Numbered from the stretch's first letter, positions 43,289 through 53,412 are shown. The stretch is DNA of 64,000 bases from Cellulophaga baltica (GCF_018861125.1 NZ_JAHKQN010000019.1:1-64000), one strand, 5' to 3'. Notes: generated by a model from the letters alone, not told the origin. A program made the numbers and translations.

Positions 43289-43753
43289 ATGAACAAGAAA
43301 TTTTTATTTATAACTATCGTAATTTTCGGATTCGGACTATTTATGTATTACTTAGCTTAGTTATTTGCACCCGGAAGTTATGCAAGATCTGAAACCTACG
43401 AGTTTCAAATATCAGAAGAAATATTTATTAAAATAATTGACGAAGTCAAACAGGAACATCAAGAACTTAAGGTGCCATCTTATGGTTATGAAGATGGAAG
43501 AAAAAATAATTTGTATTCTTTTTATTTTTATTACCAAGATAAGAATCAAATTATTCATACGTGGGCAAGACCAAAGAGTGAAACAACCACAACATTTGCA
43601 TTTAGTGCTTATAAAAGCGGCAATGATTTAGGAAATTGGACTGATGCAAATAAATATTTTTGGTGGTGGAAAAATTCGAAAGCAAAAAAAGAATTTGAAG
43701 CTAGAATTTTATATGAAATTGAAGAAAATATTAAAAAAAGAAAGCTTAACTAA
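43289..43753 (+). pseudogene. Small membrane-anchored protein gene with internal stop
   Basis: ATG 43289 opens a hydrophobic N-terminal helix (KKFLFITIVIFGFGLFMYYL) that hits TAG at 43358-43360. The same frame continues without interruption (LFAPGSYARSETYEFQISEE and onward) to the stop at 43751-43753, giving a coherent ~153-residue protein if the TAG is read through. A CAG-to-TAG change would explain it. A truncated product could start at the Met at 43472, but it would lack the anchor. It ends nine bases before the SRPBCC gene. Confidence 0.75.
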
Positions 43754-43762
43754 AGAATTAAG

Positions 43763-44245
43763 ATGGCAAAAATAAAATTAACCACAGAAATTGTAGCGGA
43801 TATTGATATTGTATTTGATTTATCAAGAAGTATTGATTTACATAAAATTTCTACAGAACAGACTAATGAAACGGCAATTGCAGGCAAAACTAGCGGTTTA
43901 ATTGGTATGAATGAATCTGTTACGTGGCGAGCAAAACACTTTGGTATTTATCAACGGCTTACTTCAAAAATAACAGCGTTTGAGCGTCCAAATTTGTTTG
44001 TAGATGAAATGGTTAAAGGAGCTTTTAAGAGTTTTAGGCATGAGCATCATTTTACTAAACTTGAAGCTGGTACTTTAATGACTGATTATTTTTATTATGA
44101 GTCTCCATTAGGTGTTTTGGGTAAGGTAGCAGATAAGTTATTCTTATTAAATTACATGACAGACTTGTTAACCGAGCGCAATAGAATTGTTAAAGACTTT
44201 GCAGAATCTGGTAAGTGGAAACAATTAGTGTTAACCGACGCCTAA
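43763..44245 (+). CDS. SRPBCC-family protein
   Basis: A 160-residue START/SRPBCC-type beta-alpha protein (KLTTEIVADIDIVFDLSRSI, then SVTWRAKHFGIYQRLTSKIT and KSFRHEHHFTKLEAGTLMTD). Such proteins hold a hydrophobic ligand in a deep cavity. Many bacterial members are listed as cell division inhibitors or cyclase-like without proof. No signal peptide. The ligand is unknown. Confidence 0.8.
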   Translation: MAKIKLTTEIVADIDIVFDLSRSIDLHKISTEQTNETAIAGKTSGLIGMNESVTWRAKHFGIYQRLTSKITAFERPNLFVDEMVKGAFKSFRHEHHFTKLEAGTLMTDYFYYESPLGVLGKVADKLFLLNYMTDLLTERNRIVKDFAESGKWKQLVLTDA

Positions 44246-44461
44246 AAAATGGAATCAGTAAATAAAGCTAATGCTTTAGAGAAGTCTGCATAAAGTATAA
44301 TTGAGTATTAGTAACTTATAAATACCTGATGTTTAACTAAGTTTTTATTACGGTTCATTTAGTTTATTTTTTTGTAAAAAAAGAAGCTGATTTAATGCGC
44401 TTTTATATGTATTTTTAGGTCGCCATTAGCTTTTTTTAGTAACAAGAATACCCTTAATACC

Positions 44462-46354
44462 ATGAAAAAAAGTACTATTTTAATAGTTGCGCTAATTGCA
44501 TTTTTTGCTGTAACAAATTTTAAACTTCAAGCACAATCTAAAGAACTTCAAGAGTTAAGAGAGATTGCGATTATTGATCAAAAGGTTAGGATACCTATGC
44601 GCGATGGTGTGCGTTTGGTGGCTGATGTGTACCGTCCAAAAACAGACAAAAAAGTCCCAATTATATTTTCACGAACACCATACAACTTCAACAATTGGGT
44701 TGATGGTAAAGAAATTACCACTATACGAGTTAGAAAAGCATTAGAAGCGGTAAAAAAAGGCTATGCATATATTGTTGAAAATGAGCGTGGGCGTTATTTT
44801 TCTGAAGGCGTATGGGATATTTTAGGTACCCCTGTAACTGATGGTTACGATACCTTTACGTGGATGAAAAATCAACCATGGTCTAACGGTAAAATTGCTA
44901 CGTATGGTTGTTCTTCTTCAGCAGAATGGCAAATGGCAGTAGCAGCCTTAGATCATCCGTCTCATGCCGCAATGGTATCACAAGGTTATGGTGCAGGTAT
45001 TGGTCGTATTGGTGATATATACGAACAAGGTAATTGGTACCGTGGTGGTGTTTTTCAAATGTCATTTATGGCGTGGTTGTATCGCGTAGAGCATGATAAG
45101 TTTAAGCCTCGAATTCCTAAAGATGCAACGCAAGAAGATTTAATTAGAATATCAAGGTATTATGATTTAGACCCTGAAAATCCGGCAGTAGATTTTGAAC
45201 AGGCTTTTGATTATTTACCCATACAAGATGGTATTAAAAATTTAAAAGGGAAAACGGAGATTTTTGATAAAATGATTCGTCGTGAACCCAATGATGAAGC
45301 TTGGTATAAAGGTGGTTTGTATCATGATGATATGGAAATTAAAGTGCCTAGTTTTTGGTTTGCTTCTTGGTATGATATGTCTATAACGCCCAACTTAAAA
45401 TTATTTAATCATGTACGTAAAACTACTAAAGATAAGGCCGTTAGAGATAACCAGTATTTGATAATTTCGCCAAATTTACATTGCGGTTTTACTCGTGGCT
45501 CAAGCGAAAATACCATGATTGGTGAGCTAAATGTAGGTGATGCACGTTTAAATTATACCGAGCAGATTTATGATTGGTATGATTTTCTATTAAAAGGCGA
45601 GGATAACGATTTTAAAGCGAAAACACCTAGAGTACAATATTATACGATGGGAAGCAACAAGTGGCAAGCATCAGAAACCTGGCCACCTGAAAATTCTAAA
45701 TTAACTACGTATTATTTAAACAGTAATGGTGATGCAAACAGTTTGTATGGTGACGGAATATTGAGCACTACAAAAGCAAAAACGAATAACCTTGATACTT
45801 TTACGTACGATCCAATGTTACCAATACCATCTTTTGGTGGCACTCCATGTTGTGATGATAGTATATTACGAGGTGGTGCTTTTGATCATCAAGAGGAAGA
45901 AACCAGAGATGATATTTTGGTGTACACATCTGATGTTTTAGAAAAAGGTATTGAAGTAACTGGTTTTATAGAATCAACCCTTTATGTATCGTCTGACGTA
46001 AAAGATACCGATTTTACCATTAAACTTATTGATGTTCATCCTGACGGAAAAGCGTACAATTTAGATGAAACCATTCAACGAGCGCGCTACCGTGAAGGCT
46101 ATGAGAAAGAAGTATTTATGAAAAAAGGAGAAGTCTATAAAATAGACTTAACGGCTATGGCTACCAGTAATTACTTTAAAAAAGGACACCGCATTCGTAT
46201 TGAAATTTCAAGTAGTAATTTCCCGCGATTTGCTCGTAATTTAAATACAGGTGGTAATAATTATGATGAAAAAGAGGGAATTGTGGCGCATAATACCATA
46301 CATCATTCTTCAAAATATCCGTCACAAATAAAATTGCCTATAATTAAAGATTAA
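44462..46354 (+). CDS. Secreted CocE/NonD-family alpha/beta hydrolase
   Basis: A 630-residue hydrolase of the S15-like CocE family. A signal peptide (~1-24) is followed by the family start [15 protein letters not shown]. The nucleophile elbow is GCSSSAEWQ (near residue 150), a variant of the usual GxSYxGxxQ. The C-terminal jelly-roll domain contains the [20 protein letters not shown] pattern. Members hydrolyse esters, glutaryl-acyl side chains or X-Pro peptides. The substrate is open. A small secreted protein gene follows 23 bases later. Confidence 0.85.
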   Translation: MKKSTILIVALIAFFAVTNFKLQAQSKELQELREIAIIDQKVRIPMRDGVRLVADVYRPKTDKKVPIIFSRTPYNFNNWVDGKEITTIRVRKALEAVKKGYAYIVENERGRYFSEGVWDILGTPVTDGYDTFTWMKNQPWSNGKIATYGCSSSAEWQMAVAALDHPSHAAMVSQGYGAGIGRIGDIYEQGNWYRGGVFQMSFMAWLYRVEHDKFKPRIPKDATQEDLIRISRYYDLDPENPAVDFEQAFDYLPIQDGIKNLKGKTEIFDKMIRREPNDEAWYKGGLYHDDMEIKVPSFWFASWYDMSITPNLKLFNHVRKTTKDKAVRDNQYLIISPNLHCGFTRGSSENTMIGELNVGDARLNYTEQIYDWYDFLLKGEDNDFKAKTPRVQYYTMGSNKWQASETWPPENSKLTTYYLNSNGDANSLYGDGILSTTKAKTNNLDTFTYDPMLPIPSFGGTPCCDDSILRGGAFDHQEEETRDDILVYTSDVLEKGIEVTGFIESTLYVSSDVKDTDFTIKLIDVHPDGKAYNLDETIQRARYREGYEKEVFMKKGEVYKIDLTAMATSNYFKKGHRIRIEISSSNFPRFARNLNTGGNNYDEKEGIVAHNTIHHSSKYPSQIKLPIIKD

Positions 46355-46377
46355 AGTAGTTTTTATAAGATAAAAGC

Positions 46378-47136
46378 ATGAAAATAAAATTGTTATTTAT
46401 TCTATTCTTTTTTGTTTCCAACTTGAGTAAAGCGCAAGAATTAGAAACAAAGTATCATGATATTGTGTCCATATTCGCTGAAAGTATTAAAACACGGAAT
46501 ATTGAAAAATTAAAAACGTTAATAGCTTATCCATTAACACGGGAGTATCCAATTCCTGATATTAAAAATGAAATTGAATTTGAAAAAAGGTTTGATGACG
46601 TTTTTGACGATAAATTGATAAATGAAATATCTAGTTCTAACCTTTATAATGATTGGTCTGCTGTAGGCTGGAGAGGCATAATGCTAAATAACGGAACACT
46701 TTGGTTGGATTATGATGGAAAATTAATAGCCGTAAATTATCAGTCAGATATAGAAGCGGGGTTAAGAGCTAAGCTGATAGAAACTGATAGAAATGCAATT
46801 CATTATAGCTTAACTACATTTAAAAATCCGGAATTAATATTAGAAACTAAAAAATTTAGAATTAGAATAGATGAGCTTGAAGATCAAACGTATAGATATG
46901 CTTCATGGTCTATAAATTCAGGTATGGATTTAAAACCAGATTTAGTATTAAAAAATGGCCAATGGATAAGGGAAGGTACAGGTGGCAATCATAGTTATGA
47001 ATTTACTAATGGGAATTATAAATATATATGTTCTATAAATGTTATAGGAACATCAGAAAGTGCACCAGCTAATTTAATTGTTTATAAAAATGATGAAAGA
47101 ATATTGATTCAAAATGCTCAAATAGTAAAAAAATAA
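46378..47136 (+). CDS. Secreted hypothetical protein
   Basis: A 252-residue protein with a clear signal peptide (KLLFILFFFVSNLSKAQ). The N-terminal half resembles a small SnoaL/NTF2-like helical-beta unit (IVSIFAESIKTRNIEKLKTL), and the C-terminal half is beta-rich. I do not recognise a family. It shares strand and close spacing with the CocE hydrolase and ends at a terminator, so the two are likely cotranscribed. Confidence 0.6.
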   Translation: MKIKLLFILFFFVSNLSKAQELETKYHDIVSIFAESIKTRNIEKLKTLIAYPLTREYPIPDIKNEIEFEKRFDDVFDDKLINEISSSNLYNDWSAVGWRGIMLNNGTLWLDYDGKLIAVNYQSDIEAGLRAKLIETDRNAIHYSLTTFKNPELILETKKFRIRIDELEDQTYRYASWSINSGMDLKPDLVLKNGQWIREGTGGNHSYEFTNGNYKYICSINVIGTSESAPANLIVYKNDERILIQNAQIVKK

Positions 47137-47162
47137 ATCTTTATAATATTCAGGGTTAAATA

Positions 47163-47208
47163 AAAAAATCTCAGAGATCTAGCTATAGATTTTTTGAGAT
47201 TTTTTTTA
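47163..47208 (+). terminator. Terminator after 46378-47136
   Basis: AAAATCTCA (47165-47173) pairs with TGAGATTTT (47195-47203), and further T residues follow. The loop is long and can fold internally (AGATCTAGCTATAGATTT). Confidence 0.65.
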
Positions 47209-47321
47209 TACTTAAAAAAGAACGATTAAAGTATTTTAAATTATATTATTATGAAAAAATCCAATTATATTTAGCTTGTTAAAAACAAACTCAACCTTAA
47301 TTTAAAATATTCACAACTACT

Positions 47322-48944
47322 ATGGGGGAAACTAGTATTCAAACCAACTTAAAAAAATCAAAAATAGTACAAACTAAGTGGTTGCCACTTTTAGCAATTT
47401 CAGCTTTATTTATTGGGTGTAAACCCGAAGCCAAACCTGAAACTAAAAAATATACAACTGAAGTTTATCAAACATCATTTGCAGGCGATAATTTAAAACT
47501 ACTATCACTTGATAAACGTACCACAGATACTGAAGAATTAAAACAAGTAAACTTAGAACTACAACCCAATAAAACCTATCAAAAATATTATGGTTTTGGC
47601 GCATCATTTACAGAATCATCAGCATGGAATTTAGCAACCATTCCTGTAGCTAAGCGAAAAGAAGTAATGACTAAACTTTTTAGTCCAACAGAAGGAGCGG
47701 GTTTTTCACTTACCCGAACGCATATAAACAGTAGTGATTATTCTAACACACATTATACCTATGTTGAAGATGGAGATAAAGACCTTTCTACATTTAGTAT
47801 AGCAGAAGATTTAAAAGGTTTTACAGGTGATGAAAATGATCAAGTTCGAGGTGTCGCATTAGTAACACCAGGCTATGATCTTATCCCAATGATTTTAGAA
47901 GCATCAAACATTCCCGGAGCAGACTTTAAAATTATAGCATCAGCATGGAGTCCTCCATCGTGGATGAAAACTGGAGAAACAGCACCAATGACTAACGGCA
48001 GCTTACTGCCAAAATATTACGGACTTTGGGCCAACTATTTATCTAAATACATAACAGCTTATGCCGAAAAAGGTATTGCTATTTGGGGGCTTACACCACA
48101 AAACGAGCCTTTGCATTATCATGATGCGCAATGGGATAGTAATGGATTTGAACCCAAACAAGGGCGAGATTTTTTGAGAGATTATTTAGGGCCTCAACTA
48201 GTAAAAGATGGTCATTTAAATATTGATGATTTAGACGCTAGTTTGCATGTGTTGTTGTATGACCACAACAAATCAAACATGATAGATTATGTAACACCAA
48301 CTTATGAAGACCCAGAAGCATCAAAATATGCATGGGGAACAGCTTTCCATTGGTATGCAAATTCTGAATTAGAAGAAAACAATTACTATGCAGGTGAAAT
48401 TACAAAGCTGAAAGAGAAATGGCCTAACAAAGCAATTATACATTCTGAGTCTAGTATTGATATTGATGCTAATGATCCAATTGGTCAATATTGGAGGTTG
48501 AGTACTGATTATGCAGGAAAATTTATTCCGTTTGAGACCTATGCTTATGATATTATTAGCGATTTAAATCACGGAACACAAGGGTATGTAGAGTGGTGCA
48601 GTATTTTGAGCGATAAAGGGCAACCAAACCCGTATAATAACTTCAACAGTGCACCTGTACTTATTAACCCAGAAACGGATGAAGTAATTTACACACCATT
48701 GTATTACTTATTGAGTCACTTTAGTAAATTTATTCGCCCTGATGCAGAAAGAATTGCTTTGGATGGTGAACAGGTAGACGGAATTATATACACAGCGGCA
48801 AAAAACACAGATGGCTCAATAGCGGTTGTTATTTTTAATAAAAATGAAGAAGATGTGGAAGTGTCTATAAATTTAGAAACTGAGTTATACACTACTAAAA
48901 TTGCACCAAGAGCAATGCAGACAATCCTTTTGAATAGCAAATAG
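47322..48944 (+). CDS. GH30-family glycosidase lipoprotein (glucosylceramidase-like)
   Basis: A 540-residue glycoside hydrolase family 30 protein. The N-terminus has a hydrophobic segment and lipobox LFIGC near residue 33 after an unusually long charged lead (GETSIQTNLKKSKIVQ), so the true start could be later, although no other Met is nearby. The catalytic acid/base lies in WGLTPQNEPLHY and the nucleophile in IIHSESSID. The FGASFTESSAWNLA start of the barrel and the C-terminal beta domain are typical. Family members act on beta-1,6-glucans or glucosylceramide. A terminator follows. Confidence 0.88.
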   Translation: MGETSIQTNLKKSKIVQTKWLPLLAISALFIGCKPEAKPETKKYTTEVYQTSFAGDNLKLLSLDKRTTDTEELKQVNLELQPNKTYQKYYGFGASFTESSAWNLATIPVAKRKEVMTKLFSPTEGAGFSLTRTHINSSDYSNTHYTYVEDGDKDLSTFSIAEDLKGFTGDENDQVRGVALVTPGYDLIPMILEASNIPGADFKIIASAWSPPSWMKTGETAPMTNGSLLPKYYGLWANYLSKYITAYAEKGIAIWGLTPQNEPLHYHDAQWDSNGFEPKQGRDFLRDYLGPQLVKDGHLNIDDLDASLHVLLYDHNKSNMIDYVTPTYEDPEASKYAWGTAFHWYANSELEENNYYAGEITKLKEKWPNKAIIHSESSIDIDANDPIGQYWRLSTDYAGKFIPFETYAYDIISDLNHGTQGYVEWCSILSDKGQPNPYNNFNSAPVLINPETDEVIYTPLYYLLSHFSKFIRPDAERIALDGEQVDGIIYTAAKNTDGSIAVVIFNKNEEDVEVSINLETELYTTKIAPRAMQTILLNSK

Positions 48945-48970
48945 CAGTATAGAACAGGTAATTAAAAACT

Positions 48971-49018
48971 AAAAATCCCCATTGTCTAATTATTAGATTT
49001 TTGGGGATTTTGTTTTTT
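48971..49018 (+). terminator. Terminator after the GH30 gene (hairpin copy 1)
   Basis: AAAATCCCCA pairs with TTGGGGATTTT around an inner TCTAAT/ATTAGA stem, and T residues follow. It is nearly identical to the hairpin at 51389-51427. Confidence 0.8.
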
Positions 49019-49091
49019 ATTAAAAATGATTTTTATCAAATAAAAGATCATAATTAGACTAGTAGTCAATAAGTAAAACCTATGCAATAAA

Positions 49092-50228
49092 ATGAAATTG
49101 GATGTGTTTTATATTAATATAACCAAAAAACCACCAATTCGTATGGGATTTAACCTTTCAGGTATTGCCGTTAATAAAAACTACAAAGACAATTTTGAAG
49201 AATTACAAGAAGAGCTCGGTTGGCATTTAGAAAAAGAATCTGATATTATTTTTGAGACTGCATCATCTAATTGGAAAGAGGAAGGAATTTGTGATGTATA
49301 CTTTTCTGAAGAAGGAACATTACTTTTCATTAGTATGGATAGATGTACGAAAAGGTATAGTGTTGCAAATCAAAATGTGTTGACTTTTGCACTTTCTGAA
49401 ACTTCGATGGCATTTAATCTTGAGTATTTAGAAAACACAGAGGTAAAACGCTCAATTATGCAAATTGAAGATGATAGAATGAATGATGAAGGTGATCCAT
49501 TAGCGGTGGAAGCAACTTCAGGGGATACATCAGATTTAATTTGGAATCAAATAGGAGTTGTTCTTGGTAAACGTTTTTGGGATATTGATATGGAAGAAAA
49601 AGCCGTAAGATATGTTTTTAGTTCGGCTCCGAAAAAAAATGAGAATGATGAAATAGAGCGTAAAGGAAAAATAGATTCTAAAACTGTATTATTGAAAGAA
49701 GGAGAAGTTACTTGCCCAAGATGTTTAGGTGATGGTCATGTAAATAAAGACGATATTATAAGGTTAAATAAAGTAGGTGTTTGGGGTACTGGTAATTGTG
49801 CTTATTGTAATGCAACTGGAGTTGTTGAAGCAGAGTTGGCTGAAAGAGTACCTGTAGACTTAGCTAATTTAACCACTTGTTTAAGTGATAATGATAGGGA
49901 AAAAATACTTTCAAAAGATAAAAAAAATACTACTCAGAATATGGGTAGTTCTTTAGAAGAAAAGCCAAAAGAAGATAATGAATTATCAGAGTTTTCTACA
50001 ACGGAGTTAGATATGGCATTTGTTGCAATTACACAAATTCCGAATGCGCGAACAAATATTGAAGCGTTAAGGAAAATGTCTAAATTATTAGCGGAGTATA
50101 AAAATCGAGGAATTGAAACTCCTGATAAAAGAAGTGAAATAACTTCAACAAAACCGGAAACATCACCAGTAATTCAATCTAAGTCTACATTAAAATCACA
50201 AAAAAAATGGTGGCAATTCTGGAAGTAA
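49092..50228 (+). CDS. Hypothetical protein with CxxC zinc-finger pair and KKWWQFWK tail
   Basis: A 378-residue protein I cannot assign to a known family. Residues ~1-190 are a mixed alpha/beta domain. Residues ~210-250 hold CPRCLGDGHVN and CAYCNATGVV, a two-CxxC zinc-binding pair like the DnaJ central finger. Residues ~298-350 form a helical module (STTELDMAFVAITQIPNART) shared with the next gene, then a Ser/Pro/Lys-rich linker and the C-terminal KKWWQFWK. There is no signal peptide. It forms a two-gene unit with 50271, both bracketed by the same hairpin. Confidence 0.6.
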   Translation: MKLDVFYINITKKPPIRMGFNLSGIAVNKNYKDNFEELQEELGWHLEKESDIIFETASSNWKEEGICDVYFSEEGTLLFISMDRCTKRYSVANQNVLTFALSETSMAFNLEYLENTEVKRSIMQIEDDRMNDEGDPLAVEATSGDTSDLIWNQIGVVLGKRFWDIDMEEKAVRYVFSSAPKKNENDEIERKGKIDSKTVLLKEGEVTCPRCLGDGHVNKDDIIRLNKVGVWGTGNCAYCNATGVVEAELAERVPVDLANLTTCLSDNDREKILSKDKKNTTQNMGSSLEEKPKEDNELSEFSTTELDMAFVAITQIPNARTNIEALRKMSKLLAEYKNRGIETPDKRSEITSTKPETSPVIQSKSTLKSQKKWWQFWK

Positions 50229-50270
50229 ATAACATAAGTTCTCAATAACCAACCAATTAAATAATAAATT

Positions 50271-51368
50271 ATGGACATATTCAATTCAAATAGAAAATTA
50301 GAAGAACTAGTGATGTTTGGTGTTGATTGGGGTGTTTTTTTACGTCATGATATGGAATCGCCTATTTCTCCATTTATATATTTAAAAGACGGAGAGAACC
50401 AATATATTAGAAGTTTAATGGTAGATGGTGATCCTGTAGAGTTTGCTTTTAAAATTTTAGAGAAAGAAGAAAAACCATTTCAACAGTTTATCATAGGCTT
50501 TGAAGGTAATTTGGTTGGGGAAAATAATGAGCGAACAGATGCTATTATAGTACATGGTTATGATGTTACACAAGAGAAAGGTGTGGTATTAGGTCAAATG
50601 TTTTTACCAAAAGAAAAAGGAGCTTTTTCTAAAATTTCAAAGGTTACTTTTTTAGGCAGTCCTGAATTAAAAATGCCTGTTAAAGTTACTGATAACCCAG
50701 ATTATTCTGTTGAAGAAATTGGTTTTAATGGTATAGCATTAAAGGATAAAAAGACAGGGCTTGTAAATTATGTAGCAGTTTTAACTCATGATAACCCGAG
50801 TATTATTACCGCTACAATGAAAAGATTTTTAAGGAGTAAATTTTCTTCTCCAGATTCAAATAAATTGAGTGGTGAGTTTAAAATACAAATTCCTGATAAC
50901 TGTGTAAAAGATGAGAGTTTTTTAGCTTTTGCCATAAAGAATGCTATTAGAGAAGAATTAGCAGAAGAGAATACCAAAAATTGGTCAAAAACACATGGTA
51001 GAGAGGTTACTATAGAGGCTAAGTACAATGATAAAATTTTATTTGAAGCGAAATCAAATCACCTCAATTTATCAGAAGAAAAATCAGAAGAAGGTTTTGT
51101 TTTATCAGGACTGTCAACAGCTGAATTAGACTTGGCATTTGTTGCTATTTTACAAATTCCGAATGCACGAACAAATATTGAGGCATTAACAAAAATGTCT
51201 AAGTTATTAGCGGAATATAAAAAACGGGGAATTGAAACTCCAGATAAAAGAAGTAAAACAGCAGAATCAAGTTCGTCAGCATCGCAGGCGGTATCCAAAG
51301 TAAAAATAAGTCAAGATATAAAGAAAAATCCGGAACCAGCTAAAAAATGGTGGGAATTCTGGAAATAA
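50271..51368 (+). CDS. Hypothetical protein with KKWWEFWK tail
   Basis: A 365-residue protein with an N-terminal ~260-residue domain unlike that of its upstream neighbour (MDIFNSNRKLEELVMFGVDW start). From about residue 277 it repeats the neighbour's helical module (STAELDLAFVAILQIPNART, then EALTKMSKLLAEYKKRGIET) at very high identity, followed by a Ser/Ala/Lys linker and KKWWEFWK. The shared tail suggests a common docking or localisation signal. The function is unknown. Confidence 0.6.
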   Translation: MDIFNSNRKLEELVMFGVDWGVFLRHDMESPISPFIYLKDGENQYIRSLMVDGDPVEFAFKILEKEEKPFQQFIIGFEGNLVGENNERTDAIIVHGYDVTQEKGVVLGQMFLPKEKGAFSKISKVTFLGSPELKMPVKVTDNPDYSVEEIGFNGIALKDKKTGLVNYVAVLTHDNPSIITATMKRFLRSKFSSPDSNKLSGEFKIQIPDNCVKDESFLAFAIKNAIREELAEENTKNWSKTHGREVTIEAKYNDKILFEAKSNHLNLSEEKSEEGFVLSGLSTAELDLAFVAILQIPNARTNIEALTKMSKLLAEYKKRGIETPDKRSKTAESSSSASQAVSKVKISQDIKKNPEPAKKWWEFWK

Positions 51369-51388
51369 ATAACTTATATTAAAAACTA

Positions 51389-51427
51389 AAAATCCCCATT
51401 ATCTAATTATTAGATTATTGGGGATTT
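51389..51427 (+). terminator. Terminator after 50271-51368 (hairpin copy 2)
   Basis: AAATCCCCA pairs with TGGGGATTT around TCTAAT/ATTAGA. It is followed not by T residues but by C and a run of nine G (51429-51437), so its strength in the plus direction is uncertain. Confidence 0.6.
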
Positions 51428-51455
51428 CGGGGGGGGGATAAAAATTTAAAAACAA

Positions 51456-52034
51456 TTAGTTGTATGCTCCTGCAGAATAATTTAATTCGTAAGAGTGTGA
51501 GTATACTTCAAAAACATTCCCAAATGGATCTTCAACATAGCACATACGGTAAGGCTTTTCACCTGGGTAATACGCTCTAATTGGCATTCTTTGTTTGCCA
51601 CCTGCGACAACAATTTTAGCAACCAAACCTTCAATATCTGGATCCTGTACTGCAAAATGAAATAATCCTGTTTTAAAAGGCTCAAAAGATGGTTTCAAAT
51701 CTTTACTCTGTGGGAATTCAAATAACTCAACACCAATTTTATCACCTGTAGAAAGATGTGCGATATTAAACTGTTTCCAGCCCGTACCAAATACATCAAT
51801 ACACATTTTGCCTATAGCAGTATCACTCTCTTCTTTAATGGTTGTTGGTTCCATTATGGTATAAAAACCTAAAACCTCAGTATAAAACTTTACAGCTTTT
51901 TCAATATTAGGTACGGTAATACCAATATGTGAAAATGTTCTAGGGAATGGTTTTGCAACTTCTTCTTTATTTTGTGCTTGTCCCACTTGTAAAAACATAA
52001 GGGAGAAATATACTATTGTGAAAAATTTATTCAT
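51456..52034 (-). CDS. Secreted VOC-family (glyoxalase-like) protein
   Basis: A ~192-residue protein. ATG 52034 starts a signal peptide (NKFFTIVYFSLMFLQVGQA). The open frame from 52088 adds residues before it and is less likely. The mature part is a vicinal oxygen chelate unit pair: FSHIGITVPNIEKAVKFYTE with the first metal His, GVELFEFPQ, LFHFAVQDPDIEG and YVEDPFGNVFEVYSH with the last metal Glu. Exported glyoxalase/dioxygenase-like proteins of this type are common in Bacteroidota. The substrate is unknown. Confidence 0.82.
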   Translation of the reverse strand: MNKFFTIVYFSLMFLQVGQAQNKEEVAKPFPRTFSHIGITVPNIEKAVKFYTEVLGFYTIMEPTTIKEESDTAIGKMCIDVFGTGWKQFNIAHLSTGDKIGVELFEFPQSKDLKPSFEPFKTGLFHFAVQDPDIEGLVAKIVVAGGKQRMPIRAYYPGEKPYRMCYVEDPFGNVFEVYSHSYELNYSAGAYN

Positions 52035-52171
52035 AACTATACTTATTAATTTTAGGACAAAATTATAGTATATGATATTGTAAAACAATAAGTTACATTT
52101 TTGTAAGATAGTTACCTAAATGTGTATTATTAAGGGTTTTAGGTAGTTGCGGAGATAAAAAAATATAAAAA

Positions 52172-52213
52172 AACAACTATGGGTTTTAAAAGTAAAATCC
52201 ATAGTTGTTTTTA
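52172..52213. terminator. Terminator of the pta-ackA operon
   Basis: A perfect 11-bp stem AACAACTATGG/CCATAGTTGTT (52172-52182 and 52199-52209) has A residues on the left and T residues on the right. It works for the minus-strand ackA, whose stop is at 52224, and could also act on the plus strand. Confidence 0.85.
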
Positions 52214-52223
52214 TGATTGTGGT

Positions 52224-53402
52224 TTATAAGTTATATGCTTGTTTTGCAATTTCTAACTCTTCATTAGTAGGTATTACCATTACCTTTACTTTAGCATCAT
52301 CTTTACTAATTACATTAATACCTTTACTACGGGCTTCATTTTTAATGTTATCTATTTCAATACCCATAAAGTCCATATCACTACAAACCATAGTGCGTAA
52401 TAAATCAGAATTTTCACCAATACCAGCAGTAAATACAATAGCATCTAATCCGTTCATAGCAACAGCATATGAGCCAATATATTTCTTAATTCTATAAGCA
52501 TTCATTTCAAGTCCTAATTGGCAAGCTTTATTACCATTGGCGGCTTCAGCTTCAATATCACGTAAATCGCTATAGCCCGTTAGGCCAAGCATACCACTTT
52601 TTTTGGTTAAAAGCGTATTTACATCTTCAAGATTGTACCCCATTGTTGTTACCATGTGAAAAATAAGTGCATGATCAATATCACCACTTCGTGAGCCCAT
52701 AATAAGTCCGTTTGAAGGCGTAAAGCCCATACTATGATCAATACTTACACCATCTTTTACAGCAGTAATACTACAACCGTTACCTAAATGAATGGTAATT
52801 ATTTTAGACTGTTTTAGCTTTAAAAATTCAATTGCTTTTTCAGATACATATTTATGGCTTGTACCATGAAAACCATATAACTGAATTCTGTGATTATCAT
52901 AAAAATCGGTAGGAATTGCGTATTTCTTTACTTTTTCAGGAATAGTATGATGAAAAGCAGTGTCAAAAACCGCAACCTGTTTGGCCGTACTAAATATTTC
53001 TTCTGCCAGAATAATACCTTGTAAATTTGGCGGGTTGTGTAATGGAGCTAGGGTAAACAGACTTTTTATTTTGTCTTTTACATCATCATCAATAACCGTA
53101 GTTTTTTTAAACGGTTTTCCACCATGTACCACGCGGTGCCCAACAATATCAATTTCTTTAGTATCGGCAATAACACCAATTTCATTATCTAGAAGTAATT
53201 GTGCTATTTTTTGTAAACCAATTTGATGATCTGCAATAGGCAGTACTTCTTCAATATCTTCGGTTTCTGTTTTATATTTTATAGTTGCTTTATCAGTACC
53301 AATACGTTCAATTAAACCACCGCAAGTAACTTTTTCCGATGGCATATGAATTAACTGGTATTTGATTGATGAGCTTCCTGAATTTATGATTAATATGTTC
53401 AC
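52224..53402 (-). CDS. ackA: Acetate kinase
   Basis: A 392-residue cytoplasmic kinase interconverting acetyl phosphate and acetate with ATP. The N-terminal ILIINSGSSSIKYQLI matches the N-x-G-S-S-S phosphate loop. GHRVVHGG and FDTAFHHTIP follow, then YGFHGTSHKYVS with the catalytic His, HLGNGCSITA, and FTAGIGENSD for nucleotide binding. Full length. It lies 10 bases after pta in the order pta-ackA, a standard operon for acetyl-CoA/acetate exchange. Confidence 0.95.
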   Translation of the reverse strand: MNILIINSGSSSIKYQLIHMPSEKVTCGGLIERIGTDKATIKYKTETEDIEEVLPIADHQIGLQKIAQLLLDNEIGVIADTKEIDIVGHRVVHGGKPFKKTTVIDDDVKDKIKSLFTLAPLHNPPNLQGIILAEEIFSTAKQVAVFDTAFHHTIPEKVKKYAIPTDFYDNHRIQLYGFHGTSHKYVSEKAIEFLKLKQSKIITIHLGNGCSITAVKDGVSIDHSMGFTPSNGLIMGSRSGDIDHALIFHMVTTMGYNLEDVNTLLTKKSGMLGLTGYSDLRDIEAEAANGNKACQLGLEMNAYRIKKYIGSYAVAMNGLDAIVFTAGIGENSDLLRTMVCSDMDFMGIEIDNIKNEARSKGINVISKDDAKVKVMVIPTNEELEIAKQAYNL

Positions 53403-53412
53403 ATTTTAAATT

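Noticed and set aside
43472-43753. Separate 93-residue gene starting at an internal Met
   Set aside because: It lacks the membrane anchor and conserved LFAPGSY segment encoded upstream in the same frame; better read as the 3' part of a nonsense-interrupted gene.
51456-52088. Upstream in-frame start at 52088 for the VOC protein
   Set aside because: The start at 52034 gives a textbook signal peptide; the extra 18 residues have no such role.
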